Source: Sipunculus nudus
Taxonomy: Eukaryota > Annelida > Sipuncula > Golfingiida > Sipunculidae
Assembly: GCA_026874595.1 (NCBI GenBank)
Contig: CM049306.1
Location: 33,742,019-33,806,018 of the forward strand
Length of the DNA: 64,000 nt
Reading direction: 5' to 3'
How positions within the stretch are numbered: the first letter of the stretch is position 1; every line of letters starts with the position of its first letter. This document shows, in pieces, positions 1 to 11,452 of the stretch. The notes below the pieces were generated by a model. It saw only the letters and a program-made list of their open reading frames with translations, was not told where the DNA came from and did no database searches. Position numbers and translations under genes: made by a program.

Positions 1-1118
1 AAGGTATCAGAAAAACCAATCAAATAAATCGAATTAAGTCTGTTTTGTTTCAGTTAGATGTACTATTGTTCTTAAGTACTATTTGATGTGATAGGCAGTT
101 CTGTTCACGACCTGAAAACTTGCAGGCTTGATAATTATTCATGAAATAGACGCCACAATGGCTCGATGAATCAAGGTCTGTGAAGGCGTAGCTGTCAGGG
201 ACTTGGTAGTATGAAGATGATGTGGTATTGTACGCAAATTTGAGTTGGAGTTGGCTAAAACGGAGAGACTGAGGAAACTTGTAGAGAGAGAGAGTATTTA
301 TAAGGTGTTCTGCTGAATGATGATAAGACACTCTACCAAAGCAAAGTTTCAATGTTTATTTGCAAGGAAACGAATCAGACAAATATTTGTTGTGGATAAA
401 GCCGATATTGAAACGCACAGAGCAAATATTTAAATAAACGTTTAATTAATGTTAAAATAGAGAAAAATATATGGGAACTGAAGTTATTGAGGAGACTACG
501 CAATTTAATCCATTTTTTCCTTTTTCCTCGCACGTGGTTCCCCCATGGTTTACTGGAGAAGCTTTTGGAACAGTTATAAATATATGCATTTTAAAAAAAA
601 GGACTCTCCAATTCGCTATAGCATTTTTATCCGTTTGGATTTAGATTTATTACTATTGCATTAAACAGTAGTTCAAGCAACAACCAAATGGCATGAAAGT
701 GGTGCGACGGAGTTTTAATGTTGTATTCAATAGTGAAAAACTTCAAAACTAAAATTAAAATAAGAAAAATTATGAAAGTGACTACGTCATATACATCTCA
801 ATCAGTTCAATAATTGTTTTTAGACCTTTTTTTATCAAGACACAGTTACTCTCATCACGAATGGAAGTGGTAGAATGTCTGGTCCTCAAGTGGAAAAGTT
901 ATAATTGAATATAATGAAATAAATAAAACATAATTCTGGAATACTGTCTGATTTTAGTCTGCTCGCCTGCATGGTATTTTCCTCGATATGGCACCCGACA
1001 GGAGACGTGCCCAGGGGAAATTATATTCCGGAACATGATAATGATTGCGGACTTTGATGGGACTCAATTACTCTCGTATTGCTCATCTTTATTAATTTGG
1101 ATATTTTCCTTCTTACAG
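1..1118. other. Unassigned AT-rich sequence with one weak open frame
   Basis: No recognisable gene or repeat. The minus strand carries a 100-codon frame from 352 down to 50, serine- and tyrosine-rich, with no family motif, signal peptide or membrane segment that I recognise. Frames of this length are expected by chance in 64 kb of such DNA, so it is not called a gene. Confidence 0.4.
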
Positions 1119-1239
1119 GAGAAACATTCCTGTTGTTGGGACTGTTTCAAGAATACGAAAATCAGCAGCGGAGCCCATGCAGCAAAGCAAATAGAAAACC
1201 CAGGAGCAGTTCCATGCAGCATCTAGCAGTCTAGACGAG
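1119..1239 (+). other. Candidate splice-bounded exon (121 bp)
   Basis: The segment follows a strong pyrimidine-rich acceptor (TTTTCCTTCTTACAG, ending at 1118) and is followed by a plausible donor, GAG|GTAAAT, at 1240. It is visibly richer in GC than its flanks. All three forward frames end in a stop inside the segment: one begins ETFLLLGLFQEYENQQ and runs 38 codons, another begins EKHSCCWDCFKN and runs 35. If transcribed it would therefore be a terminal coding exon, a UTR exon or a non-coding RNA exon. I do not recognise the peptide. The splice pair could also be chance. RNA evidence would decide. Confidence 0.22.
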
Positions 1240-1253
1240 GTAAATAAGAACCT

Positions 1254-1269
1254 CCCCCCCCCCCCCCCC
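1254..1269. repeat. Poly-C tract
   Basis: An uninterrupted run of 16 C immediately downstream of the candidate exon donor. Such runs are unstable and often miscounted in assemblies. Confidence 0.9.
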
Positions 1270-2067
1270 GCATGCCGGCAACTGAGCGTTAAGGGGATCT
1301 AGCTGTAGAGTGTATGTCCTAGGGAATTAGTTCATGTTCAAAAATAAATATCAAGTGCAAATTTGTCACTAAGGGTTTTTAGAATCCGTCATATTCGAAT
1401 TAAGCAATATCACGGACAGCAGAAAAGAAAAGAAAAATATGAAATTTATTGTTGTGGCCTTAAATATGTTGTTTCTTAAATATCCCACTAAGAAATATTT
1501 TAATTTTTTACCAAAATGACCCATATATAGATAATTAAATGAATGCATCGACCCCTAGAAGTCCCCTCTTCCTACCCGTGTGTGTGTGTGTGGTGGTGGG
1601 GGGGGGGGAGACTCGTAATGACCCTTCTAAAGCCTGTTCAACTGATTGTGACAAAGAAAAGATCTGCATTCCGCATTCGCCCCCTGTACTCATAGGATAT
1701 CGAAAGAATATTATATCGCCTATAAACGGGATTCCTGTGTACTGACAATTACTTATGTTCACCATTATAATAGCTGTATTTCAAATCTTTGAAATTATTT
1801 AAAGCGAGACTTTAAGAGTTATTAAACAAAATTATTACATTATAGTCAGTAAACACTAATGGTTACTATATTACTCTTACTATTAACACCTGTGCCCAGC
1901 TATTATCGACAAATGATACCAGGGGCATATTAAAGCGGGGGCGGAGGAGGATCAGTGGGATTTAAGTTTACGCTTGATGCCGAAAAAAGCAGCGTTCTTC
2001 CCATTTTTCTGCAGGCGATAGTAATGTATTTCATTTACTAGCTTTCCTAGTAAAGTCTACAAGCGTA
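1270..2067. other. Unassigned, with a (TG)n and G-run
   Basis: Contains a short (TG)7 tract followed by TGG units and an 11-G run (1578-1608). Two overlapping opposite-strand frames across it are repeat artefacts. No gene is recognised. Confidence 0.5.
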
Positions 2068-2275
2068 GGACGTAGCCTAGTGGTCAAGGCGTTGGAATTC
2101 GGAGCCGAAGGTCCCTGATTCGAACCCCGCCGGTGCCTCAATGACATAATGATGTAATCTCGTTGAACCTCAGAGATTCGCTCTTATGTCTTAACAGCAG
2201 GTTATGACTTCTGGATTATTCCTAACCCCGTGCAAACAAAACCTGAAATCCGGAAGGCTTAATAATAATAATATA
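2068..2275 (+). mobile_element. tRNA-derived SINE, family 1, copy A
   Basis: The head has an RNA polymerase III A-box-like sequence, TAGCCTAGTGGTCAAGGC (2073-2090), and a B-box-like GATTCGAACCC (2117-2127), spaced as in a tRNA gene. The anticodon-arm region is not tRNA-like and there is no proper acceptor stem, so this is not a functional tRNA. The body continues about 130 bp and ends in a short AAT-repeat tail (2261-2275), typical of a retroposed SINE. A diverged second copy lies at 59468-59610, sharing the head and the body segment GAGATTCGCTCTTATGTCTT in degraded form. I do not assign a named SINE family. Confidence 0.7.
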
Positions 2276-3351
2276 TCATCCATATCGTATGGATACCTTC
2301 ATCTTCATTCAACGGACAGTGCCTTTGACAGACCTCGGACCTATCCTTTAAAAAATCTACCAGCTTTTCTGGCACGCTTTTTCGCGTCGACAATAATGTT
2401 GTGCCCCCTCCCTTCTGTTTAAAGTCCCCTTTTCGCTCCCTGGATTCTCTATAATTAATTTGACCAATGACCTCTCTAAATACATTCCCGGAAGTGACAC
2501 CATGATGATCCGTCATATGGCATTTGTAGAATCAAATGTAAAATATTTACGTTCATGTTGTTTCTATTCTTCGTCTTTATTCAGACCGTTGAACACAGTG
2601 GTGTACAATACGATGTGTAGTTGTGCCTATAAGAGTTCACATCCCTTAGGCCACCCTCTGCGCTGAGACCTCTGATTAAAGTCATTGCCTCATGGAGTGA
2701 ACGAGTAAATTAACTGAATGGCAAATGTAAAAGAAATCTAATACCCACTGGTCACGTTATGGCAGCTTGGGATGGTTGCTCCAAAGGTGACGGAGAAATA
2801 TTAAACAAGACGACCAGAGGTCACGCGCATGCCAAAAACACTCTCACCAAGATTGGAAGACAGTTAACCAAAAATGTCATAAAGAAGACAAAGAGGGAGA
2901 AAATGAGCCATAGTTTGTAAAGATTAGACCAATATTGAAAAAGTTACGATGGAAATAATAATTTGACGAAGATCGAAGATTTTCGGCAATCAACAAACAG
3001 ACATACGCAACTGACCAACATGCTTGCCGAAATCGAAGATTTCCGGCAAGCAATGAATGAACCAACAAACCATAGCAGATTATAAAGTCGGATGGCGTCG
3101 GTTACACCGTATTGTTAAACATAAGTTATACCTTTTAAACGCACCTTATCACCCTGTCCTTTTTAGTATAAGGTATAGGAAGTACAAACTATTGAGTGTT
3201 GTTATTTTACTTTTTCTACTCTCATCTCTGTTTTAATTATTTGGCCTATTGATGTTCATGTTTAAAATACAGGATGCTGGACAAAAGTATTGTGAAAGCA
3301 CTGATTGTGGACACTAATACGTAAGTAAAATTTGTTCTCTGAAGGCATCTT
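2276..3351. other. Unassigned, with a small 60-bp-spaced direct repeat
   Basis: The 20-bp core ATCGAAGATTTTCGGCAATC-like sequence occurs twice, at 2972 and 3032, exactly 60 bp apart. The second copy sits in a stem-loop (3023-3050). The remaining sequence shows no gene or recognisable repeat. Confidence 0.45.
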
Positions 3352-3430
3352 AATGGTGTCAGGGATTGAACCCGTGATCTCCAGCTCCTTAGTTCAGTTC
3401 CTTATCCGTATGATGTATTCCTCCCCCACA
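3352..3430 (-). mobile_element. tRNA-like SINE remnant
   Basis: Read on the minus strand it contains a near-perfect B box, GGGTTCAATCCC (complement at 3362-3373), preceded by a weak A-box-like stretch. No tRNA acceptor stem can be formed. It is probably a decayed tRNA-derived SINE head. It could also be a chance match, because only one box is good. Confidence 0.4.
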
Positions 3431-6400
3431 CGAGAAACTTAATAAAGCTGCCAGCGATGGCTACCTCATGTAAAATTGATTGTAGCACACTGCTTGCCTG
3501 CCAACAACGTGAATATTTATATCACCTATAATTAGATTAAATATTGTATTTTGCACTAAGTTTTATCGTCCATCAATATATTTCCATTTTTCAGACAGAT
3601 TGACTTTTTTCTCGCACACATAAATCCCAAGATTGGACAGGTACTCTGAACTGAGCGGTTACCGGTAGCTCAATAAGGTATTCTGTTTATCTCCGAACGA
3701 AAAAGACTAACCTGTGTTTTATGTAAGTCATCAGTGTCTTAGCAAACGGTGGGTCGTTAATTTTTATTGACGGTCGTTATTCAGGACAAGAGAAGGATGA
3801 CCCAATCTCCAAAAGAAGAAAACACGACACTGACAAGTTGATTGTTTGCTATGATTTGCTGTCGTAAGCGCTGGCTTGTTCTGCCCGGGTCACGTGATCT
3901 GAAAGGCAAATTCAAAGCAAGCAGTATGCAGCTGAGTCGAGTTGGAAAAAAGTGGTGGGATATTCCTACTAACAGCGACCATCAGTATGTTGTCTATAAA
4001 TAAAAAAATCAACTGACGAACGTGCGATATTAGATAATAATAATTATGATTTCAGGCAGTCAAGCAGACCATTGCGAAACAATAGGAGTAAGAATACAGA
4101 AAAATAGGACAATAATAGGGAAAATAGAAACACGTTAAAAGTTGGACTAAAAACGCACGTAATTGCAAAACAAATTCACGCTGAACAAATGATGAACAAA
4201 TGTTCACAACAGTAAAAGTGATATTATTTAGTACATATCTACAAACGTTATGTGTCGCTCAGTTTGTACCTGCAGTTTTTAGATGGCATGGGGCCCTGGA
4301 TTGCCAAAAGCAAACATGTAGCAAAAAATATGAGTCAAAAAGAAAAAGTAATAAAATTGGAAAAGTAGAATCACCTGAAAGCCTGTGATTTTCATTATTC
4401 TCCAGTGACCATGATGCTTTTTGCTATGATATAGCACGCACGAGAATCCAAACATTAACTAGACAGACACTCATTAGAGCCCACCCCTCTACCAAGGCGA
4501 ACAATAACAATTTATTGTTCGTTCTGTCTCTGTTAAATGAGCACTTTGCTTTTTGTCTGCTTGTCCTTCCTTAAATAAACCTGCAGTGTATCAGCAGCCA
4601 CGGTTTTCTTTACACAAAAAGAAATATAAATAAGCCAGCGAATATAGGAGGCACACTGAGCATCTCCGCGTTAGTCCTCGCCCTGGAACTCAAAAAGTGT
4701 GTTCTTTAGCGCCACAAGAGGACGCGACTATTTTGAAAAGTAATAACAGAGGTCATGTATTTGTGCGAATAAATACATTTGGGAATACTGCAAAAACAAG
4801 TAACTATATATGTGTTTTATTTAAGATGCTAATTTAATACACCAAATAGACTTATGCACAGGTGAAAAGTGTATTAATTATCTCCAGAAAAGGTAACTCG
4901 AGTAAAAAGAGAAATTGGCGGAATAACGCGCGCGCAAGAAATTGCGAGCTTTAGCATGTGACGAAACGTTGACTTGGTGTCCAACTGTAGTTGTGCAATA
5001 CTATCTTCCTGTTTCTATAATGTAACATGGGGAAGTTTCATCTGTTACAGTAACTACTTAAGTTCTGCAAACCAGTCTGTTTCTATAATGAGAAAGTTTA
5101 TTTATTAAACATGGAAATACCAATTTACGCAGGAAGACTCCGGGTGTTATAACATAAATACATCCTTAGTTTTGGTGTGTTATAAAAATAATAACATATC
5201 GATATGGGAAAGACTGAGGGACTGAACCCTTTATGACAACACCAGGTTTGTCATTCCCATTACGAGGCCACATATTCAGTTTCAAAGACCGGGTATTGCC
5301 AACAAGAACCTCCGCGAGGAAGGTTGAGCTAACATTCTTTTATTTGTCCCGTGTATGATGGGCTATCACAGCGCAGCCGCAGCCAGGGATAAGGAAACAC
5401 TGCCTCAGCGAAGGTTCATGCCGTAACAAGACCGATAATTATACAGGCAAAGTGTTTATTCTAATAATAAAGAATATTTGGATGAATGGACAGTATCTAT
5501 AGAACCTTAAGTACTTAATGGGCGAGGATGGATTTCAAATAGATGAGTCTGTAAGACATAAAAGGATAGCGAGAGAAAGATAACTGAAGTGTGCTTGATG
5601 TATATGATTGCCTCCGGTGGTATACAAAGCTATACTATTTGAAGTATTTAGCCGGAAACATCGCGCTTATTCAATATTCGTCGTATTATCGATTGAGCAA
5701 ACACCTGATGACTCACGCCGAAACGGAGAGGGCTATATTTCCTTAAAATTAAATTGAATATTTTACATGCCTATCAGTTAATTATGAAAATAAATGCCGT
5801 CAGATTTTCGATCACGTCTATATAGGGTTTCTTTAAAAAAGCCAATAATTCCTATATGTGCTAAAATAATAAGTTGGTTTACTGAAGTGAGCGTTTATCT
5901 TTCATCTTACTTTTAAGAAATCTGCGCGCCTGGACATTAACGTGATCTTTCTTGTATGGACATGTGGATTCGTGTTAACATTATTTTGTTATCATTTAAA
6001 TTGCATTAAGTACCCGCTTTTAAACTTAAGCTTTCAGTACGATGTTCATTCAAATTAAATAAGTTATCTTTCACTTCATTTTTATATGAAATTTATTATC
6101 TTTTACCTTGCGGCCTCTGTTTCCAACTTATCTTGTAAAAAGCCTATGAGCTTTTTCATCAATATAATAAGAAATGTAAATTAAGTTTGTAAATAGATTC
6201 AATTTTATGTATATACATATTATCCTAGTAGTTTAAAAGAACAAACATATGTGTTTAATACGTATTATAATGAATTAGGAAACAACAATTCATTTTGATT
6301 GAAGTTTTACAGGCAACTTTTGCACAATATGACATCCAGTAAGATCTCGATACAATCTCTACCTACCACCCAGCCCCCCCCCCCCATCACACACACACAC

Positions 6401-7496
6401 GTTTTCTTGCTAAATTTAGGTTAGTGTATAAATCTCTGTCATAAAAATTAGTTCACTTATTTTAGTAAATAGTAAAGAAACATTTTTTTTGGTGGACAAT
6501 GTGTTATATACCTATTTAAAATATATCTCTGAATGATTCTAAATATTAGTATAAGTATGAAAATAGTTTATACGATATGTCGAGCAAAAAAAAAAGACAA
6601 TATATTCTCGGCAATCTCACCTGTCCTACCCCCCTCCTCATTTTAAGTACACAATATTACATTTGATATAACTACTACATGTAATATACATCACTTATGG
6701 TTAATAATATAGACTATTATTCTTAATAAGGTGTATTCTCAACACAGAGCTATAAATGGACAGGCCTTTCAATAGATAAAAATAACTGAAGAGTCCGGGA
6801 AGCGCAAAAATTTTTGTAGCAAAACAACGGGAGGGGATGCTTGTCAAATTTTTAAGGGTTATATAAATTGGATTTTTGCATTATCATATCATTAAAACGA
6901 TGAGATATCCGTGTCATCGTATGATTATTTTATTACAGCTAAGTGCAAGGGTTAGTTGTTAGCACAGTCTTTACACAGTTAACCGGTATGTTTGAGGTAG
7001 CTAGGTAGTTCTTAAAGCCAGAAATCGCACGTCTGATCGGACGCTTGGGTCCCAGGAATCGAGCGTCAGGAAGGGATTTTATGCGTCAAAGACGTTTACC
7101 CCCGTGTTCCTAAAAGGCTTGCATGGAGGATAAGAGTGTCCGAAAGATTAGTTTGGAAGAAAATATATATACATTCCACCCACCTTGTGTACATTTTATA
7201 TATAAGGATAAAGTAAATATGAAGGGAATTAAGGTCCAGTTGGGCAACTGCAGGAAGTAATACAAAGGAAACAATACTGGATCAATAGTTCCCTTTATAA
7301 TAATCTACTGTATATAGAGAGTGTTGATTGGCAAATAAAGCTTGAATGACATTGAAAATGGAGGGCAGGTCGGATTAGGTCTGCTTATTTTTGGTGATTA
7401 TCCCGAAGGAAAGGCGGGAGAGGGCTTCTTCTGCATGTAAACGATTCCTACTTGGAGTGTAATGTAGCCGCTAGCTTCTATTGTTAACACAGAAAT
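3431..7496. other. Unassigned AT-rich sequence
   Basis: About 4 kb with no frame over 62 codons and no repeat family that I recognise. There is a C-run followed by (CA)n at 6374-6400. The sequence reads as single-copy AT-rich DNA, but with no exons or splice-bounded segments that stand out. Confidence 0.5.
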
Positions 7497-7501
7497 GAAG
7501 T

Positions 7502-7715
7502 TGTTACGACCCATAATGTAATAACTGGCCCATAATGTAAAAACGGCCCATATTGTAATAAAAACGACCCATAATGTAATAATAGCCCATAATGTAATAA
7601 AAAACGGCCCATATTGTAATAACTATACCCTGCCCATATTGTAATAAAATCGCAAGTGGGTAAAACGGCCCATATTGTAATAAAATCAAAGGTGGGTAAA
7701 ACGGCCAATAATTTC
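7502..7715 (+). repeat. Left inverted arm of the foldback element (8 tandem units)
   Basis: Eight units of about 17-22 bp with core CCCATAWTGTAATAA, then two units with a GTGGGTAAAAC linker. The frames that read through here (such as ILLQYGPF repeats) are products of the tandem unit and are not proteins. Confidence 0.9.
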
Positions 7716-7923
7716 ATAAATCAAAGTTCATGCAAATTAACTTAGACAATTCAAATATTGACTTCTCGTAAGCGAACATACAAGTATGAAAAACCACTGG
7801 ATTACATAATGACTATTTGTTTAAAACGGTGACCAAGCTAATATGAGCGAAATATGGCCATGATTCATGATTATCCTTTTATTGAATCAGTGTTTAAATA
7901 GGGTGATAAAGTATTTAAACAAG

Positions 7924-7925
<2 letters not shown>

Positions 7926-7962
<37 letters not shown>
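7926..7962. repeat. (TA)n microsatellite
   Basis: About 18 uninterrupted TA units inside the foldback element interior. Confidence 0.95.
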
Positions 7963-7964
<2 letters not shown>

Positions 7965-8399
7965 CCAAAATGTAAATATTTTGTCAATTTTAACAGATAA
8001 AATATACAAAACTCTCATTATCGATACATTTTAATGTATTTTAATTCTTTTTTAAAATATAAATGAAAGTTTAAATGTCAGTGCGTTTTGCTCAATGTAT
8101 CATGGAGAAGATTTTATATGATCTCTCGAAACCTCCCGAGATTTGGAAATTATAAATGGAGGTACTGCTGGAATTTTTTGGTGCCTATATATGTATTGGT
8201 TAAGATGTCTTAGGTTAACATGTATAACACGTCGCTTAGATAAAGAGCTTTCAACGCACGTATTTGAAGTTAAAACCTGGATGCGTCATTCGTGCGATTC
8301 AAGAGTTTACAATTTAATTTTTATAAATAATTAGCCCAAACAACAAAACAACAATTTGAAAATGCCGGTTTCTGTGTTCTAGAGGTAGAGCATAGGGCG

Positions 8400-8520
8400 C
8401 AGAGCGGGGAGATTCAGGGGCGTAACCAGGTTTGAGGGAGGGCAGGGGGCCATGATTAGTGGCCATGATAAATTCGAAAGGGGGGGGGGGGGGGCGCTAA
8501 TATGCATACATGGGTACTAT
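8400..8520. repeat. G-rich repeat fragment with poly-G
   Basis: Contains AGGGGCGTAACCAGG (around 8416-8430), a motif style common at the ends of invertebrate DNA transposon remnants, followed by a 15-G run (8480-8494). It lies inside the foldback element, so it may be a nested insertion. That interpretation is tentative. Confidence 0.4.
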
Positions 8521-8527
8521 GAAAACT

Positions 8528-8601
8528 GTTATATATACGTGTATATATATGTATGTATATATATATATTATTATTATTAAAATAATAATTATTATATTAT
8601 T

Positions 8602-8659
<58 letters not shown>

Positions 8660-8661
8660 TA
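8528..8661. repeat. Compound (TA)n / (ATT)n microsatellite
   Basis: An imperfect TA/TG tract runs into a roughly 90-bp (ATT)n array with a few AGT interruptions. Confidence 0.95.
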
Positions 8662-8821
8662 CGTTATATGTTAGTGTATGAAAATATGATTTTTTAATCA
8701 ATTGTGAACCTTGGTTTCATTAAGGTTAGTAACAGGTTCATGGAGAGGGCATGGGAGGGGGCAGGATATTATGTAAATGACACTAAGCGTGTGCCCTGTC
8801 ATTCTTGAGCTTAAACAAATG

Positions 8822-9107
8822 TTATTACAATATAAATATGTTATTACAATATGGGTCGTTTTTCCCACTTCCTGTTTTATTACAATATGGGTAGGGTGTG
8901 ATTATTACAATACGGGTCGTTTTTATTACAATATGGACCGTTATTACAATATGGGCCGTTTTTTATTACATTATGGGCCGTTATTACAGTATGGGCTAGT
9001 TTTATTACAATATGGGCAGGGTATGATTATTACATTAAGGGTCGTTTTTATTACAATATGGGCCGTTATTACATTATGGGCCGGTTATTACATTATGGGT
9101 TGTAACA
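8822..9107 (-). repeat. Right inverted arm of the foldback element (12-13 tandem units)
   Basis: Reverse complement of the left arm with four to five extra units. Single-base variants of the core (for example CCCTTAATG, CCCGTATTG, GTCCATATT) show that the units have diverged since amplification. The 113-codon frame reading through here is a repeat translation. Confidence 0.9.
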
Positions 9108-9112
9108 GAAGT

Positions 9113-9794
9113 CTTTAGAACCACTGATATAAAGAAAACGTTGTGAATTAATGGCCGCCAGGTATCGTTATAAAGTCAACGATGATTATTTGTGTCGGGG
9201 ATCTTCGTTAACGAAATAGCCCGGCCGAATGCCGCTAAACGTTGTTGCGTTCGCCATCTAGCCGGAGGAGACCTATAAAGTGTTTGCAAAGACATATAAG
9301 GAAAACATCGATCTTTGAAAGGTCTATTTTGGATTTCTTCAGCCAAGGCGAGATTGGAATTTTTCTTATCCTTTCAGTCATCAACTCTTTAAGCAATAAT
9401 TTTCTTGGATAATATATCTTAGAGGATCACTCGTTAAAGTTTGCTCTCCTAATATGTCTTTTTGTTTGGTGTCCCCGAGGTTTTGATAGTAAATTTTATG
9501 TACAGGCACTATTAAACTTAGGTTATCAATTCAGCTGGTGCCGTCATGATTATCTATCTAAGCGTAGTTTCGGCGCAGCTCCATTAGAGCATCAAAGAGT
9601 AAGGCCGAGAGGACAAAACGATACATCTTCTAATAGCTCGCTCTCTCGAGGTGCCAAACATGATCATAAGAGTCATTACATAATTCTAGAAATTAAATTA
9701 AACTAGTCTTTCTTGACAAACAGGTTATACGTAGTAGGTCTTCCCATGAACTTAGGATGGACAAACCAGTTTTGTTATAGGCCTCGCCACTAGT
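9113..9794. other. Unassigned, with an open frame lacking a start
   Basis: A forward frame is open from 9413 to a stop at 9704-9706 (97 codons, no convincing start). A weak acceptor-like TTTTATGTACAG ends at 9505, inside it. The peptide is not recognised. The segment directly precedes a LINE remnant, so it could be diverged LINE sequence. About this many codons are expected by chance. Confidence 0.3.
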
Positions 9795-10190
9795 GAAAGA
9801 ACTCTTCGATAAGATTTAAGGGCCCCGCTTTACACCCCTTTAACAAAAATCGTGACTTATGGTAAGTGTGATTTTAAATATTCAGCATCGCATATTTGGA
9901 ATTGACTGCCCGAGGACATTAAGATAGCTGGCACCATTTATTTAAAAAAAAAGTGATGGGAACCTATTATTTTAGGCGAGTGGTTTTTTTTTTTGGCTTT
10001 TTTATGCATATATATTATATGTCATTCTCTTTATCTGTTTTAAAATGCTCTGTATCTTGTATGTAACGTGTTCATTTATCATTGTTTTAATGTTCACTTT
10101 ACGTATGTTTTCTTTTTTGTCAACCGCTGAAGAGTATTTCACTGAATGTATGGACGGTATAAATAAACTAATGAACTATAATTATAACTA
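9795..10190 (+). pseudogene. CR1/Jockey-like LINE ORF2 C-terminus and 3' tail, degraded
   Basis: One frame reads ...TPLTKIVTYGKCDFKYSAS, then HIWN, a stop (TGA 9903-9905), then LPEDIKIAGTI and KKKVMGTYYF. This matches the conserved end of CR1/Jockey-type reverse transcriptase ORFs, whose usual form is TYG..AFS..AP.LWN.LP..I with a following FK..LKTHLF. It is followed by an AT-rich 3' UTR ending TATAAATAAACTAATG (about 10158), like the 3' ends of such elements. An in-frame stop replaces a residue in the LWNSLP motif and another stop lies upstream, so the copy is dead. Only the last ~65 codons are recognisable, consistent with 5' truncation. The exact clade is uncertain. Confidence 0.65.
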
Positions 10191-11299
10191 TATAGTGATT
10201 ATGATTTCAACACTTTTGTCGTGTGTGGAAAGAGAGAGATCACTTATAAAAAAAGGTCTAATATACTTTGTAAATTCTCAAACACAATGAAAAATGTGTT
10301 TCCGACGAAAGCTTCAAGTATATTGATGAGCTTGTGGCCAGAATAATAATAACGCTTGAATGCAGCCATAACGTGATAGCTGTATAGGACTTAGTTGAGA
10401 GACAAACCTATCGCCGTTTAAACAGATATATTTGAAGTTTGAAGGTGTTTTCTGTCAATGGTCTGAACTAGTCATAAAACATGATATTGTATCGACGTTG
10501 CTGCCAATGCCCGTAAAAGCCAGAGTGATATAATAATAAAGATCAAGCAGTAATGTAAGACAACAACACAATTAGGAAGGAGCCCCTCGGCCGTCCTGGA
10601 ACAAAGGGAGGTTTCATAGCCCTTGCCAAAACGCAGACCTGAAGCACCGCACGGACCCTTAAAACCTGGACTTTGTGAGGGGTTCTATCAGACTAATACT
10701 GAGGTTCTCGTGTTTCGTCCGAGCATGCGCCGGCGACGGATATTGGCTGCTCTTTTGTTAAGCATCGATCCTCAGGTACAGGTAGAAAGGCTTATATAGG
10801 AGGTGATGAGTTAATCCATTTCAATATTTTGATTAACATGTTTCGTTGGTGGACTATTTTTGGTCCAATATTTTGTTTAAAACCATTGATTATAATTTTT
10901 CTTCTTCTTTTTTTCTGTCTACTTTCTGTGTTATCTGAGATAAAGATGATTTTCGAAACTGACCTTTGAGCTCACTTTAAGTCAAAAGTAACAAATTTTA
11001 TTTTTTTACGTGACTTATTTTGTGCGATCGTATCCCAGTTCATATTATCGCTCACTTTCGGGTAAGGGGGGGGGGGGGGGGTGCTTTCAGCTCGGCATTT
11101 GACTTGCAAATGTTTTCAGTAAGAATGAACGATCTTGTCGCGTTTTAATTCGGGTTGGAGCCAACTTGGAGGAAAGTATAAAATCAAAAGCAGGCTATAA
11201 TTATATGATACTACATAGCCATATTAGTTATGACTGGTAGAGACATAAACTTTATTTATTTTACATGGATTGTAAAACTAGTTATAATAACTAACACGA
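10191..11299. other. Unassigned
   Basis: Includes a moderately GC-rich stretch (about 10570-10760) with no open frame or motif that I recognise, and a 16-G run at 11066-11081. Confidence 0.45.
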
Positions 11300-11452
11300 G
11301 GTATTCTCCATGGCTCGGATGTTGGCGCTCGTGACTCGTTAAGGGTGGAGGAAACGAAAGGACCCGGAGGAGCCACTACAACCCATTCTCACGCCGGAAC
11401 TCGAACCTAGGTCGCCAGCGGAGAGGGCCGAGCTTTTTATCACTCAGCTGTC
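11300..11452 (-). mobile_element. tRNA-derived SINE, family 2, copy A
   Basis: On the minus strand it has an A-box-like AGCTGAGTGATAAAAAGC (complement 11432-11449) and a B-box-like GGTTCGAGTTCC (complement 11396-11407). The body contains TGGCTCCTCCGGGTCC and TTTCCTCCACCC. The copy at 13937-14090 shares this order (pol III head, GTGGCTC, CTTCGGGTACT, TTCCTCC), so the two belong to one family. No functional tRNA fold is present. Confidence 0.65.

Larger units (their letters stand above)
7497..9112. mobile_element. Foldback-type non-autonomous DNA transposon with 5-bp TSD
   Basis: The element proper is 7502-9107 (1606 bp). It begins TGTTACGACCC and ends GGGTTGTAACA, so the termini are inverted. 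It is flanked on both sides by the same pentamer GAAGT (7497-7501 and 9108-9112), a clear 5-bp target-site duplication. Each end is a long inverted arm of tandem units of the form GCCCATAWTGTAATAA with short linkers: 8 units on the left (7502-7715) and 12-13 on the right (8822-9107). The arms are reverse complements, including a shared longer block with ACCCTGCCCATATTG. The interior holds no open frame of note, only microsatellites and a G-run, so it cannot encode a transposase. Subterminal tandem repeats in long inverted arms are the hallmark of foldback elements. The TGT...ACA ends and 4-5-bp TSD resemble Ginger-type elements, but that placement is inference. Confidence 0.85.

Noticed and set aside
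50-352. 100-codon minus-strand frame as a gene
   Set aside because: No recognised motif, no clear splice sites or promoter. Frames of this length are expected by chance several times in a window this size.
2068-2140. A functional tRNA gene at the A/B box pair
   Set aside because: Acceptor stem and anticodon arm cannot be formed, and the body continues as a SINE with a second copy at 59.5 kb.
8777-9118. 113-codon plus frame rich in YYNMG and ITIW
   Set aside because: Direct translation of the tandem units of the foldback right arm.
9413-9706. Membrane-receptor C-terminal exon
   Set aside because: The hydrophobic stretch suggested it at first, but there is no NPxxY-type motif, no start and only a weak acceptor. 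The length is within chance.
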